A DNA stretch of 64,000 bases from Geobacter sp. UBA5735 (GTDB lineage: Bacteria > Desulfobacterota > Desulfuromonadia > Geobacterales > Geobacteraceae). The position numbers and the translations under genes were made by a program. Location of the stretch: assembly GCA_002419385.1 (NCBI GenBank), contig DIFZ01000062.1:24438-88437 (forward strand), read 5' to 3'. The notes below the pieces were generated by a model, which ran no database searches, was not told the DNA's origin, and saw only the letters and a list, made by a program, of their open reading frames with translations. Position 1 is the first letter of the stretch; the number at the start of each line of letters is the position of its first letter. This document shows, piece after piece, positions 1 through 7,900 of the stretch.

Positions 1-1349
1 ACATAGCCACCCCAGGGGGCTACACCTGCCGCCTCCGAGACTGCTCCGTTCCGGTCAGCCATCTTCAGCAGGGCATTCCCGGCCGTCAGAGCCACCGGAG
101 GGAAGTAATCCGGCTGGGGTACGGGCGGTGACTCGAACCCCATGATGCCGCCTTTTTCCAGGACCCGGAACGGCGGTTTCGCCGTGCCCATAACCGGCGA
201 AGCGATCCCCATCCAGCCGGGAAGACCGGTAACCGGCATGCCGAAGGACTCGAGAAAAGCCACATTGACACCTTCATGCACGGTTTTCTCGAGCCACTCC
301 CTGAAGCCGGAGTCTGCCGATTTCTCCGAGAAAGGCCAGACGACGACACCGGCGTACCGTCCCTCCAGAATCATGTCCGGAAGGGGACGACGCATGTCAC
401 GCAATTCCACCGTGTACCCCATGTGGTTCAGCGGCATTACCGCAAACCGGTGTATCTTGGAATAGATCGGATCAACCGCCTCCCGTCCGTCGTACAGTCC
501 GAGGATCCTGCGGGGGACGACCTCCAGCGAACCCACGCCCAGGCTGGCCAGGTCCTTGTCGGTCACCCAGGGGATGAAACCCTGCCGCTTGATCTTTTCA
601 GCAATCTCCCGCGCCTGGCTCCGGTTCCCGGGAGGGACGTAATCGATGGCAATGACGGGAATACCCCGTTTCCGCACCTGGTTCAGCCTGGTCAGGAGCC
701 AGTCACGGTCGCTGTCCGTAACGTCGTGATAGCCGCCGGATTCGGGGCTGTACCCCTTGTAGAGGGACTCGGCCGCCACGGCGAAGACCTGGGGACGGAC
801 GCGGTCGAGCACCTCGAACCCCCTGTTGAGGATCAGCCGCCCACCAGGCCACCGCTTGTTGAATTCCCGGATGATCGCGACGATCCCCTGCTCCATTGCG
901 GCATGGCGTTCCTTTTTCGCGGCCAGCCGGTAGGAATCCAGGGTGTCGAGAAAAAAGCCCCGGTAACCGGCCGCCCAGAGAGGCGCAACCACCTCATCCA
1001 GGAAAAAGCTCTGCCACCCCGGGTCCGAGACGTCCATGATCCTGCTCCCCCAGCCTTTGTTCATGCCGATCACCCAGCGGTCCGCGAGCTTCTTTTCGTA
1101 GGCGGCGCCGAGGTCGGTTTCCCCCGGGCTCACATAGGCAAAGAGCTCGCTCCCCCTGGCGCCGTACGACGCGGGTGAAAGTCCGCTTCCGGGATCAACT
1201 ACAACGATGTCGAATGCCTTGAGTTCATCGGCAGGAGGATTGGTTGCATAGAAGAAAGCCACAGACGGATCTGCGGAAAAGGAAGAAGCCGCCATCATTA
1301 CGGACAACAAAGTCAACAGCATGGCAATAGCTGATGTTCTCGAAAACAT
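1..1349 (-). CDS. pelA: PelA-like secreted glycoside hydrolase (GH114 type), N-terminal part, partial at left edge
   Basis: The frame stays open from the ATG at 1349 to the left edge (449 codons, no stop), so only the N-terminal part is present. Residues 1-26 form a signal peptide (MFSRTSAIAMLLTLLSVMMA..., likely cut near SFSA). The mature start AFFYATNPPADELKAFDIVV, then YVSPGE, GFFLDTLDSY and AAESL (Glu about residue 194) fit the TIM-barrel hydrolase domain of PelA/GH114 proteins, which cleave galactosamine-rich exopolysaccharide. A second domain begins around RKLGLYDGRE-like sequence and continues off the edge; in PelA a reductase-like domain and a deacetylase follow. A ribosome binding site (AGAGG) lies 5-9 nt upstream. 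Other pel genes, if present, would lie to the left. The hydrolase family is fairly sure; membership of a complete Pel operon is not shown here. Confidence 0.75.
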   Translation of the reverse strand, partial: MFSRTSAIAMLLTLLSVMMAASSFSADPSVAFFYATNPPADELKAFDIVVVDPGSGLSPASYGARGSELFAYVSPGETDLGAAYEKKLADRWVIGMNKGWGSRIMDVSDPGWQSFFLDEVVAPLWAAGYRGFFLDTLDSYRLAAKKERHAAMEQGIVAIIREFNKRWPGGRLILNRGFEVLDRVRPQVFAVAAESLYKGYSPESGGYHDVTDSDRDWLLTRLNQVRKRGIPVIAIDYVPPGNRSQAREIAEKIKRQGFIPWVTDKDLASLGVGSLEVVPRRILGLYDGREAVDPIYSKIHRFAVMPLNHMGYTVELRDMRRPLPDMILEGRYAGVVVWPFSEKSADSGFREWLEKTVHEGVNVAFLESFGMPVTGLPGWMGIASPVMGTAKPPFRVLEKGGIMGFESPPVPQPDYFPPVALTAGNALLKMADRNGAVSEAAGVAPWGGY

Positions 1350-1449
1350 ATGTCCTCTTCTTGCGTGACAGGGCGTAGTGCTGACTAAATCAAACACAGA
1401 AGAAATGTTTCATGTGTATGGTTATTATAGCTGTAAACTAAAATAGCAA

Positions 1450-1489
1450 GTGAAGTTTTACCAACTTTTTCCGCTTGTTAAAACTTTAC
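1450..1489. repeat. Inverted repeat upstream of pelA-like gene
   Basis: The left arm GTGAAGTTTTA (1450-1460) pairs with TAAAACTTTAC (1479-1489), 10 of 11 positions, around an 18-nt spacer. It lies just upstream of a TATAAT hexamer on the minus strand. It may be an operator for the pelA-like gene; this is inference from position and symmetry only. Confidence 0.4.
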
Positions 1490-1634
1490 TAACCTGCAGT
1501 GTAATCATCGTTGCAGGTGCTCACCAGTTGTTGTGCAAACAGCATGAAACTGGCAAGAAAAAACACTCCCAAGCGGAACTATCTTTCAAAGCAAGGTTGA
1601 CGGAGTCGCAAAAATATTATTGCGGATATGAACC

Positions 1635-1694
1635 CGTCATTCCGGCGACCGCGTGTCGCCGTAGCTTTAGCGGTGGCGCAAAGCCGGAATCCAG
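1635..1694. repeat. REP-like hairpin element
   Basis: The outer arms CGTCATTCCGGC (1635-1646) and GCCGGAATCCAG (1683-1694) share an ATTCCGGC/GCCGGAAT inverted core around a GC-rich centre. This is the form of a dispersed intergenic repeat. No second copy was noticed in this window, so its repeat status rests on its shape. Confidence 0.45.
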
Positions 1695-1894
1695 TCGTTT
1701 CAGCAGGTATCCCCCCCATGGACCCCGTTTACCAGCAGGGTAAAGACTTTTGGCAAATGCATCACCGGTTGTTTCTTGCCCTGCAATGTGTTAGATAATT
1801 TCTGTTCGGTAAATTTGCATGAAAACTTTACCCCCTCGGCTGATTCCCGCAGCAGGCGTAGTCCGCCATTCGGAATCATAAAGGAGAGCCCGCC

Positions 1895-3082
1895 ATGCCC
1901 ATCGCTGACAAGATCGCCGGTTTCATTGAGAAAGCTTCATGGATAAGGAAAATGTTCGAAGAAGGGGAGCGGATGCGCAGCATTCACGGCGCGGACAACG
2001 TTTTCGACTTCACCCTGGGCAACCCGAATGTCGAGCCTCCCGCGGAATTCGAGCGGGCGTTCCGCAACCTGGCGGAGCACCCGATCCCCGGAATGCACCG
2101 CTATATGAGCAATGCCGGCTACGACGAAACCAGGCAGGCGGTGGCAACGGTCCTGGCGGAGAAATCGGGGCTGCCGGTGACCGGAGACCACGTCATCATG
2201 ACCTGCGGCGCAAGCGGCGCCCTGAACGTGGTCCTCAAGACTATCCTCAACCGGGGCGATGAGGTGATCATCCTCACCCCCTTCTTCGTCGAATACAAGT
2301 TCTACATCGACAATCACGGCGGTGTGCCGGTGGAGGTATGGACGAACCGCGAAACATTCCAGCTCAATCTGACCGCCATCGAGAACGCCATCAACCCCAG
2401 GACGAGGGCGATCATCATCTGCTCGCCCAACAACCCTACCGGCGTCATCTATCCGGCCGAAAGCCTGGGGATGCTGGGCGACCTCCTGCGCCGCAAGGAA
2501 AAGGAGCTGTCACGGCAGATCCTCGTCATTTCTGACGAACCGTACGCGCGCATTTCCTACGACGGCAAAGCAGTCCCCAACATTTTCCCGCACGTGAACA
2601 ATTCGGTGATCGTCACCTCCCACAGCAAGGACCTGGCCCTGCCCGGGGAGCGGATCGGCTACCTGGCAGCCAATCCCCGAATGAACGGCGTAGAGATATT
2701 CATGGGAGGCGCAACCTTCTCCAACCGGGTGCTGGGTTTCGTCAATGCGCCGGCCCTGATGCAGAGACTCGTCGCCGGTCTGCAGCGCGTCACGGTAAAC
2801 ATAGACGAATACAGGGAAAAAAGGGATATCCTCTACGATAACCTTACCGACATGGGCTTCAGAATGATCAAACCGGACGGCGCGTTCTACCTGTTCCCCA
2901 AGTCCCCGATCCCGGACGACATCAAGTTCGTCAAGCTCGCCCTGCAGCACCACATCCTGCTGGTGCCCGGCGCCGGCTTCGGCGCTCCCGGCCACTTCCG
3001 CATCGCCTACTGCGTTGACCGGGAAATGATCGAACGGAGCCTGCCCGCCTGGAGGAGCCTGGCGAAAGAAGCGGGGTTATAA
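1895..3082 (+). CDS. Pyridoxal-phosphate-dependent aminotransferase (class I/II, aspartate aminotransferase-like)
   Basis: This 395-residue protein has the fold-type I aminotransferase layout. The substrate-side SPNNPTG motif lies around residue 170 and the SHSKDLALPGERIGY segment carries the PLP Schiff-base lysine (about K245). A late glycine-rich FGAPGHFRIAY segment holds the conserved C-terminal arginine. It should transfer amino groups between an amino acid and a 2-oxo acid in the cytoplasm. Sequence alone does not separate aspartate from aromatic or alanine substrates. The start follows AAGGAGAGCCCGCC, a good ribosome binding site. It appears monocistronic, with a converging radical SAM gene downstream. 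Confidence 0.9.
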   Translation: MPIADKIAGFIEKASWIRKMFEEGERMRSIHGADNVFDFTLGNPNVEPPAEFERAFRNLAEHPIPGMHRYMSNAGYDETRQAVATVLAEKSGLPVTGDHVIMTCGASGALNVVLKTILNRGDEVIILTPFFVEYKFYIDNHGGVPVEVWTNRETFQLNLTAIENAINPRTRAIIICSPNNPTGVIYPAESLGMLGDLLRRKEKELSRQILVISDEPYARISYDGKAVPNIFPHVNNSVIVTSHSKDLALPGERIGYLAANPRMNGVEIFMGGATFSNRVLGFVNAPALMQRLVAGLQRVTVNIDEYREKRDILYDNLTDMGFRMIKPDGAFYLFPKSPIPDDIKFVKLALQHHILLVPGAGFGAPGHFRIAYCVDREMIERSLPAWRSLAKEAGL

Positions 3083-3083
3083 C

Positions 3084-3237
3084 GGCGGGCACAGGGCACA
3101 GGGTAAAAAAATGTACATGCAAACTGAAAAAGGGGGCCCAAAGCGGCTCCCTTTTTCCTTGACTCCCCTTGTGCCCTGTGCCTCGTGCCTTATGCCTTTC
3201 GCGCCTTTCACCTTGTGCCCTGTGCCTTGTGCCCGCC
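3084..3237. repeat. Long imperfect inverted repeat of GGGCACAGGG words between convergent genes
   Basis: The arm at 3084-3103 (GGCGGGCACAGGGCACAGGG) is complementary at 19 of 20 positions to 3218-3237. The 114-nt interior contains further tandem TGTGCC/GTGCCT words. It lies between the stop codons of two converging genes and could act as a bidirectional terminator or be a slippage-prone repeat. Confidence 0.6.
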
Positions 3238-3238
3238 T

Positions 3239-4639
3239 CTATTGCATACAGTGAAACAGCCCCATGCACCAGAAGCAGTCGCCGCACGGGACTTTGTTGA
3301 CAAAGCAGTCGTGGGTGAACTCCTCGTTGTAGATGTACTCGCACGGGACCAGGTTGCAATTGGAGCAGAAGGGATAGTCGTGGCGCAGGACCTCTTCCCT
3401 GAATGACCGGAACTCCGGCTCGTTCCAGATGTCCTTGATCCCCTTTTCCGCAAGGGAGCCGAACACGCGGGTGTTGACGTACTTCTTGCGGCCGGAGAAA
3501 TGGCAGCTGAACGTGTGCCAGAGGAAGTAGCAGTTGTGGACCCCGCCGTCCCAGGAAACGAACGCACTTCCCCGGTCGACGAAATCGCAGCGCCGGTCGC
3601 TCTTGGGGTTGATCTCCGGCAGCGTCAGCTCGATGCCGGCTTCCTTGGCGGCTTCCCGTGCTGCGGCAAATATCCCCTCCATGGCAACCTGCCATGATTC
3701 GTCCCGGTCCAGCAGGTTGCGCATGTTTATGAAGAGTTCGCGTGCACTTGCCTCCGCCTGCATCTCGGCGACGAAATCGACAATGCGCTGTTCCTCCGGC
3801 GTCCGAAGGTAATTCCACATGGTCTTGAAGTAATGGCGCAGGTCGATGCCTTCCGCGTCCGCCCGCTCCTTCCATGGCTTGAAGAATGCGATCGCTTCGT
3901 CGGTGTTCGAATCATAGGCCACCTTGACGACATGCCCGGCATCATAGGGCAGGAGGTGGGTGACGATGGCAAACTCGACCCCGCGCGCAGCGGCCCAGCG
4001 GAGGGCAGACGGGAGCTCGCGGGCATTGTCCTTCATCAGCACGAACTCCACGCCCACCCGCGGTGTTGCCGACCCGGCCTTTTCCTTGGCGGATCGCAGC
4101 GCAGCCAGAGCCCGTTCCAGGTCGAGCACCTCTCCCCCTTCCCGGATCTTGCGGAAGGTGTCGGGGCATACCGAATCCAGGGACAGGCAGATCCTGTCCA
4201 GCCCGGACTCCACCAGCGAGCGTGCGCGGGCCTCGTCCAGCAGGAGACCGTTGCTCTGGAAGCCCACCCAGCTGCCGGCCGGCATGAGCGCTTTGGCCCG
4301 GCGGACGAATTCCTCCAGCTGTGGGTGGAGCAGGGGCTCGCCAATGCCGTTGAGAACCAGGGTCTCCACGTGGGGCAGAGCAGGCTCCAGCGCCGCGAAG
4401 GTTTCCCGGGAAAGATCGCCGTCGACCACGCCGTTGTCACCGGTCTGCTTGACGCACATGGAGCAGCGCAGGTTGCAGCGGGTGGTTGTTTCCACGAACA
4501 GCCGGGACGGCCATTCGCGCAGGGCCGGGTGCGTCTCCCCTTCGGGGGCGGTAATCAGGGTGAGCCTGCGCGGCGGTTTCGGTTCGAAAACGAAGAAATC
4601 CTGAATCGGCCTCACGGCAAGGTTTCTCGAATGATTCAT
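3239..4639 (-). CDS. Radical SAM/SPASM-type enzyme, possible metalloenzyme maturase
   Basis: The predicted protein has 466 residues. TTTRCNLRCSMCVKQ places the CX3CX2C cluster motif at C55, C59 and C62, which binds the [4Fe-4S] cluster that cleaves S-adenosylmethionine. The core continues with GIGEPLLHP and LSLDSV. The last 120 residues are cysteine-rich (RRCDF, HNCYF, CSNC, PCEY, HDC, PCGDCFWC, HCMQ), as in SPASM domains carrying auxiliary iron-sulfur clusters that modify peptides or mature enzymes. It resembles a Geobacter radical SAM/SPASM group described as putative metalloenzyme maturases, but I hold that subgroup loosely. The start was set at 4639, not the longer frame from 4702, because GGAGGTG sits 7 nt upstream. 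No short precursor peptide is evident next to it. Confidence 0.8.
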   Translation of the reverse strand: MNHSRNLAVRPIQDFFVFEPKPPRRLTLITAPEGETHPALREWPSRLFVETTTRCNLRCSMCVKQTGDNGVVDGDLSRETFAALEPALPHVETLVLNGIGEPLLHPQLEEFVRRAKALMPAGSWVGFQSNGLLLDEARARSLVESGLDRICLSLDSVCPDTFRKIREGGEVLDLERALAALRSAKEKAGSATPRVGVEFVLMKDNARELPSALRWAAARGVEFAIVTHLLPYDAGHVVKVAYDSNTDEAIAFFKPWKERADAEGIDLRHYFKTMWNYLRTPEEQRIVDFVAEMQAEASARELFINMRNLLDRDESWQVAMEGIFAAAREAAKEAGIELTLPEINPKSDRRCDFVDRGSAFVSWDGGVHNCYFLWHTFSCHFSGRKKYVNTRVFGSLAEKGIKDIWNEPEFRSFREEVLRHDYPFCSNCNLVPCEYIYNEEFTHDCFVNKVPCGDCFWCMGLFHCMQ

Positions 4640-4764
4640 GGTGTTCACCTCCGGATCAAGTGGCTTCAGGATAGTTCCTGCAATGGAAAACGATAATGAC
4701 ATAGGTCAAAGAACAGGAGTTTCCAGGCCGGTTTCCGGCGGTAGTTCCTGAACATCTGAACCAT

Positions 4765-4790
4765 ACGCTCTATTAATTATTATAGAGCGT
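4765..4790. repeat. Inverted repeat ACGCTCTA-N10-TAGAGCGT
   Basis: Perfect 8-bp arms (4765-4772 and 4783-4790) enclose an AT-only 10-nt centre. It lies about 57 bp upstream of the -35 box of the HIT gene promoter and 126 bp upstream of the radical SAM start. It could be an operator serving either divergent gene. Confidence 0.4.
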
Positions 4791-4846
4791 TACTGAATTC
4801 CAGCAGTCCGGCATCCCGACATGGGCCATCCTGTCCCGATACCCGT

Positions 4847-4875
4847 TTGACGGAGAGGTATGATCATTGTATAGT
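4847..4875 (+). promoter_or_regulatory. Sigma-70-type promoter of the HIT gene
   Basis: TTGACG (4847-4852), a 17-nt spacer and TATAGT (4870-4875) form a near-consensus promoter. The -10 box ends 32 bp before the chosen GTG start. Its -35 TTG is in frame with the gene but is promoter, not start codon. Confidence 0.75.
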
Positions 4876-4906
4876 CCAGCATATACGCTCGAAAGGGGGA
4901 AATCCC

Positions 4907-5347
4907 GTGACCCGATTCAGCCTCCATCCACAGCTTGCCGCAGACTGTCACATCCTCGGGGAAATGGGCTGCTGCCTTGTCCTCCTGATGAACAACTCGC
5001 TGGTGCCGTGGTTTATCCTGGTGCCGCAACGCACTGCTACGGAACTCTGCGAACTCCCCCCTGAAGACCAGCTTTTCGTCCTGGGCGAGGTCAACCTCAT
5101 GTACCGCTTCGTCAGGAACCACTTCAAGACGGACAAGGTCAATGTGGGGGCCATCGGCAACGTGGTCAGCCAACTGCACATTCATGTCGTCGGCAGGCGC
5201 CGGGATGACTTCTGCTGGCCCGGGGTCGTCTGGGGCAGGACAGAGCGGCAGCCCTATGACGACGCAGCAGTGGAGCAACTGGCCTCGGTGCTGGCGGCAG
5301 CATTGCCGTCCCATTTCTCCCGCCGGTCGCCCCATGTCCATCCTTGA
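4907..5347 (+). CDS. HIT-family (histidine triad) protein
   Basis: This 146-residue protein carries GNVVSQLHIHVVGRRRDD near the middle. It is the HIT nucleotide-binding loop in its QLHxH variant, with Gln at the first triad position as in many proteobacterial HIT proteins. Family members hydrolyse or transfer nucleotidyl groups on small nucleotide conjugates in the cytoplasm; the substrate here is unknown. The GTG start at 4907 follows GAAAGGGGGAAATCCC and lies downstream of the promoter at 4847-4875. The stop codon overlaps the -35 box of the hsp20 promoter, so the two genes are adjacent but hsp20 has its own start of transcription. Confidence 0.85.
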   Translation: MTRFSLHPQLAADCHILGEMGCCLVLLMNNSLVPWFILVPQRTATELCELPPEDQLFVLGEVNLMYRFVRNHFKTDKVNVGAIGNVVSQLHIHVVGRRRDDFCWPGVVWGRTERQPYDDAAVEQLASVLAAALPSHFSRRSPHVHP

Positions 5348-5371
5348 CAGTGAAGAAAGCATGCTTATATT
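5344..5371 (+). promoter_or_regulatory. Sigma-70-type promoter of hsp20
   Basis: TTGACA (5344-5349), 16 nt, then TATATT (5366-5371), about 68 bp upstream of the hsp20 start. The -35 box overlaps the TGA stop of the HIT gene. I see no sigma-32-like CCCCAT -10 element, nor a clear CIRCE or ROSE-like structure. Confidence 0.65.
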
Positions 5372-5438
5372 TGCATCAGGTTCCATTTACAGAAAACGCG
5401 GGTGGAACCAGTTACAAAGAAACAAGGAGGCGATCCAC

Positions 5439-5942
5439 ATGGCAGACAAGGAAAACAGGGAACTGGTGAAAAAGGAATCAAAGGGCCTGACCAAGGCTGA
5501 AACCGGCTTCTTCTCCCCCTTCGAAGAGATGGAACGGTGGTTCGAAGAGGCGTTCCGGCGTCCGTTCTTCGCTCCTTCCTGGATGCCGCGGCTGAAATTT
5601 CCCGACGTCGGACCCATGTATCCGACCGTCGACATTTTCGAAGACGGGAACAATGTCGTCGTGAAAGCCGAGCTTCCCGGGATGAAGAAAGAAGACATCG
5701 AAGTCAACATTTCCGACGATGTCATCACGATTTCGGGAGAGAAGAAGTCCGAAGACAAGGTGGAAAAGAAGGATTATTTCCGTCTTGAACGTTCCTACGG
5801 CTCTTTCACGAGGACGCTGCAGCTTCCGGCCGAAACCCAGACCGAAAAGGCCAAGGCAAGCTTCAAGGACGGTGTGCTTGAAGTGAGAATTCCGAAAACA
5901 GAAGCTGCAGTGCAGAAGGTAAAGAAAATCAACGTGGAATAG
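5439..5942 (+). CDS. Hsp20/alpha-crystallin family small heat-shock protein
   Basis: This 167-residue cytoplasmic chaperone holds unfolding proteins in large oligomers. The N-terminal arm includes EEMERWFEEAFRRPF. The alpha-crystallin domain spans about residues 58-160, with VDIFEDGNNVVVKAELPGMKKEDIEV, LERSYGSFTRTLQLP and the signature KASFKDGVLEVRIPK. The start at 5439 follows AAGGAGGCGATCCAC; a longer open frame from 5142 overlaps the HIT gene and is not used. A strong GC hairpin terminator follows the stop. Confidence 0.93.
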   Translation: MADKENRELVKKESKGLTKAETGFFSPFEEMERWFEEAFRRPFFAPSWMPRLKFPDVGPMYPTVDIFEDGNNVVVKAELPGMKKEDIEVNISDDVITISGEKKSEDKVEKKDYFRLERSYGSFTRTLQLPAETQTEKAKASFKDGVLEVRIPKTEAAVQKVKKINVE

Positions 5943-5960
5943 CATCCAGACCATCGTGTC

Positions 5961-5990
5961 GGGGGCCGGCCGGGCCGGCCCCCGGTTTTC
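5961..5990 (+). terminator. Rho-independent terminator after hsp20
   Basis: A very GC-rich perfect stem (GGGGGCCGGC paired with GCCGGCCCCC, 5961-5983) is followed by GGTTTTC, 19 nt after the hsp20 stop. Confidence 0.8.
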
Positions 5991-6124
5991 GTCTCCCGCC
6001 CCATCCCCTCCAGACAATCCCGTCCAACGAGCCCTGCTGATTGGCCGATCGCTGCAAGCAGATTGACGCAGATCATACACATTGCTATATTCCTATTCGG
6101 CATTACCGGGGAACCGTACCGAAC

Positions 6125-7900
6125 ATGAAAAACACACCTGCCATTTTCTTAGCGCTCATCCTGCCGCTGCTTGCAGCCATGCTCTTCACCGGAGGTGCGC
6201 CCGCCTGTGCAGCCGAGCCGGTCGAGCTCGTGGTGAACGGCCTGGAGGACGAAGCGCTGGAAAATGTCCAAGCAGCGCTCACGCTGCCCCCGGGACTGGT
6301 GCGGGATGGCGAAGTGAACCGCCCCTGGCTGGACCTGTTTGTCGACGATGCGGAAAAGAAGGTGCGGGAAGCTCTGGAACCTTTCGGCTACTATGATCCG
6401 AACATCGTGGTCTCCCTCTCCACCCGGTCCGGGGGGGAGTACCGTCTCACCGTGAACGTCAAGCCGGGAATTCCCGTCAGGATCACCAGCATCACCATCG
6501 ACGCCCGGGGGCCCGGGGCCGCGAACGATGCCATACAGGAAGAGATTAGCTACTTCACCCTTGGAGAAGGTGACGTGCTCCTTCACCGGGACTACGAAGA
6601 GGGGAAGGGGCTGATCCTGGCCAAGGCTTTCGAGCTGGGCTACCTGGATGCCGACTTTTCCGTCCATGAAATCCGGGTTTCCAAGGCCGACCACAGTGCA
6701 GCCATCGTGCTCGAACTGGACACCGGACCCCGTTACCGCTTCGGCGAAACCACGTTCACCGGGGCGCCCCACTATCCGGTGCCCTTCCTCAACCGGTACC
6801 TGGACTACGAACAGGGAAAGGTGTTCTCCCAGGAGAAGCTTGCCCAGACACAAGCAAACCTGGCGGTGTCCGACCGCTTCGCGGGTGTCATCGCGGTTCC
6901 GGAGAAAGAGGCTGCCGTCAACTCGTCAATACCGATCCGGATACAGTTGACCCCCCTGCCCCGCCGACGTGTCCGTCCCGGCATAGGATACGGCACGGAC
7001 ACCGGCTTCCGGGGCTCGGTGCGCTACAAGGATGTGAACATGTTTCTCCGCGGCCACGAGCTGAACAGCGAGATAAACCTGTCGCAGCGCCTCCAGGGAG
7101 TGGCGTTCAGCTATACCGTCCCCAGTTCCCACAACATCTACAGCGCAACCGCCTTCCAGGCCAATTTCCAGCGGGAAGACACCGACACCTATATCAACCG
7201 GCTGATTTCCCTCGAGGGGTCCTGGAGCAGGAGCTTCCTTCGCGGCCAGCGTTTGCGCCTCTACCTGAAAACCCAGCAGGAAGACTATACCATTGGAGAG
7301 CAGCATTCCTCCGCCTTCCTGCTGCTGCCGGGATTGAACTTTTCCCTGCGCCACTTCGACAACACCATCCGCCCCACGTTGGGTTACCGCCTAGCCCTGG
7401 ACTTACGCGGAACCCACCAATACCTGGGATCGTCCACCGGCCTGCTCCAGTGTATCGTCGAAGGCCACGGCATAGTTCCCCTCCCGTGGAGATTCTCGCT
7501 CAAAGGCAGCGCAAAGGCCGGCTTCACTCTGCAGAACGAACCCCTGAAGGAACTGCCGGCCAGCCTCCGTTTTTTCGCGGGAGGCGACAGGAGCGTGAGA
7601 GGCTACGGTTACCAGGAGCTGGGACCTCGCGATGCATCGGGCGACGTGGTCGGCGGCAAAAACCTCCTGACGATGAGCATCGAGCTTGAAAAGGCCCTGT
7701 TCACGAACTGGGGCCTGGCCGTCTTCTACGATGCCGGAAACGCCTTTGACTCCCTGTCCGACATCAGGCTGTACGAGGGAGCGGGAGTAGGAGTCCGCTA
7801 TTACACGCCCATCGGCGCCCTGCAGCTTGACCTTGCCAGGCAGATCGGGGTGGACGACCCGTCCTACCGCGTTCACTTCACCGTGGGGTTCGAGCTGTGA
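6125..7900 (+). CDS. tamA: TamA-like outer-membrane assembly protein (Omp85/BamA superfamily)
   Basis: The 591-residue precursor has a signal peptide (residues 1-29, ending near PACAAEP). POTRA-like repeats fill about residues 35-270 (ELVVNGLEDEALENV, RITSITIDARGPGAANDAI, YRFGETTFTGAPHYP). A C-terminal beta-barrel follows, with the Omp85 hallmarks FFAGGDRSVRGYGYQELGP and GVGVRYYTPIGALQLDLA and a terminal aromatic-rich strand. It works in the outer membrane with TamB to insert or stabilise outer-membrane proteins or move lipids. The start at 6125 is the first ATG that yields the signal peptide; the ribosome binding site is weak. Its TGA overlaps the GTG of tamB by 4 nt, which indicates translational coupling. 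Confidence 0.88.
   Translation: MKNTPAIFLALILPLLAAMLFTGGAPACAAEPVELVVNGLEDEALENVQAALTLPPGLVRDGEVNRPWLDLFVDDAEKKVREALEPFGYYDPNIVVSLSTRSGGEYRLTVNVKPGIPVRITSITIDARGPGAANDAIQEEISYFTLGEGDVLLHRDYEEGKGLILAKAFELGYLDADFSVHEIRVSKADHSAAIVLELDTGPRYRFGETTFTGAPHYPVPFLNRYLDYEQGKVFSQEKLAQTQANLAVSDRFAGVIAVPEKEAAVNSSIPIRIQLTPLPRRRVRPGIGYGTDTGFRGSVRYKDVNMFLRGHELNSEINLSQRLQGVAFSYTVPSSHNIYSATAFQANFQREDTDTYINRLISLEGSWSRSFLRGQRLRLYLKTQQEDYTIGEQHSSAFLLLPGLNFSLRHFDNTIRPTLGYRLALDLRGTHQYLGSSTGLLQCIVEGHGIVPLPWRFSLKGSAKAGFTLQNEPLKELPASLRFFAGGDRSVRGYGYQELGPRDASGDVVGGKNLLTMSIELEKALFTNWGLAVFYDAGNAFDSLSDIRLYEGAGVGVRYYTPIGALQLDLARQIGVDDPSYRVHFTVGFEL

Larger units (their letters stand above)
1350..1894. other. Non-coding gap between pelA-like gene and aminotransferase
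   Basis: This 545-bp AT-richer stretch holds the divergent upstream regions of the two flanking genes. On the minus strand a TATAAT hexamer (1424-1429) sits about 75 bp before the pelA-like start, with no convincing -35. It also contains the inverted repeat at 1450-1489, a hairpin repeat at 1635-1694 and several copies of a GGTAAAGTTT-like word. An open frame from 1450 runs through the hairpin repeat and resembles no protein I know. Confidence 0.6.

Noticed and set aside
276..1178. A 300-codon plus-strand frame
   Set aside because: It lies opposite the PelA-like gene, which has a signal peptide, ribosome binding site and family motifs; the plus frame has none.
1450..1743. A 97-codon open frame in the 1350-1894 gap with a hydrophobic start
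   Set aside because: No ribosome binding site, no recognisable domain, and its second half is the hairpin repeat at 1635-1694.
2931..3875. A 314-codon minus-strand frame rich in Arg and Gly
   Set aside because: It spans the ends of two real converging genes and their repeat and has low-complexity composition typical of an out-of-phase reading.
3833..4696. A 287-codon plus-strand frame
   Set aside because: It is antisense to the radical SAM gene and has no motif.
4847..4906. TTG start that would add 20 residues to the HIT protein
   Set aside because: The TTG is the first base of the TTGACG -35 box of a 17-nt-spaced promoter, and the GTG at 4907 has a good ribosome binding site.
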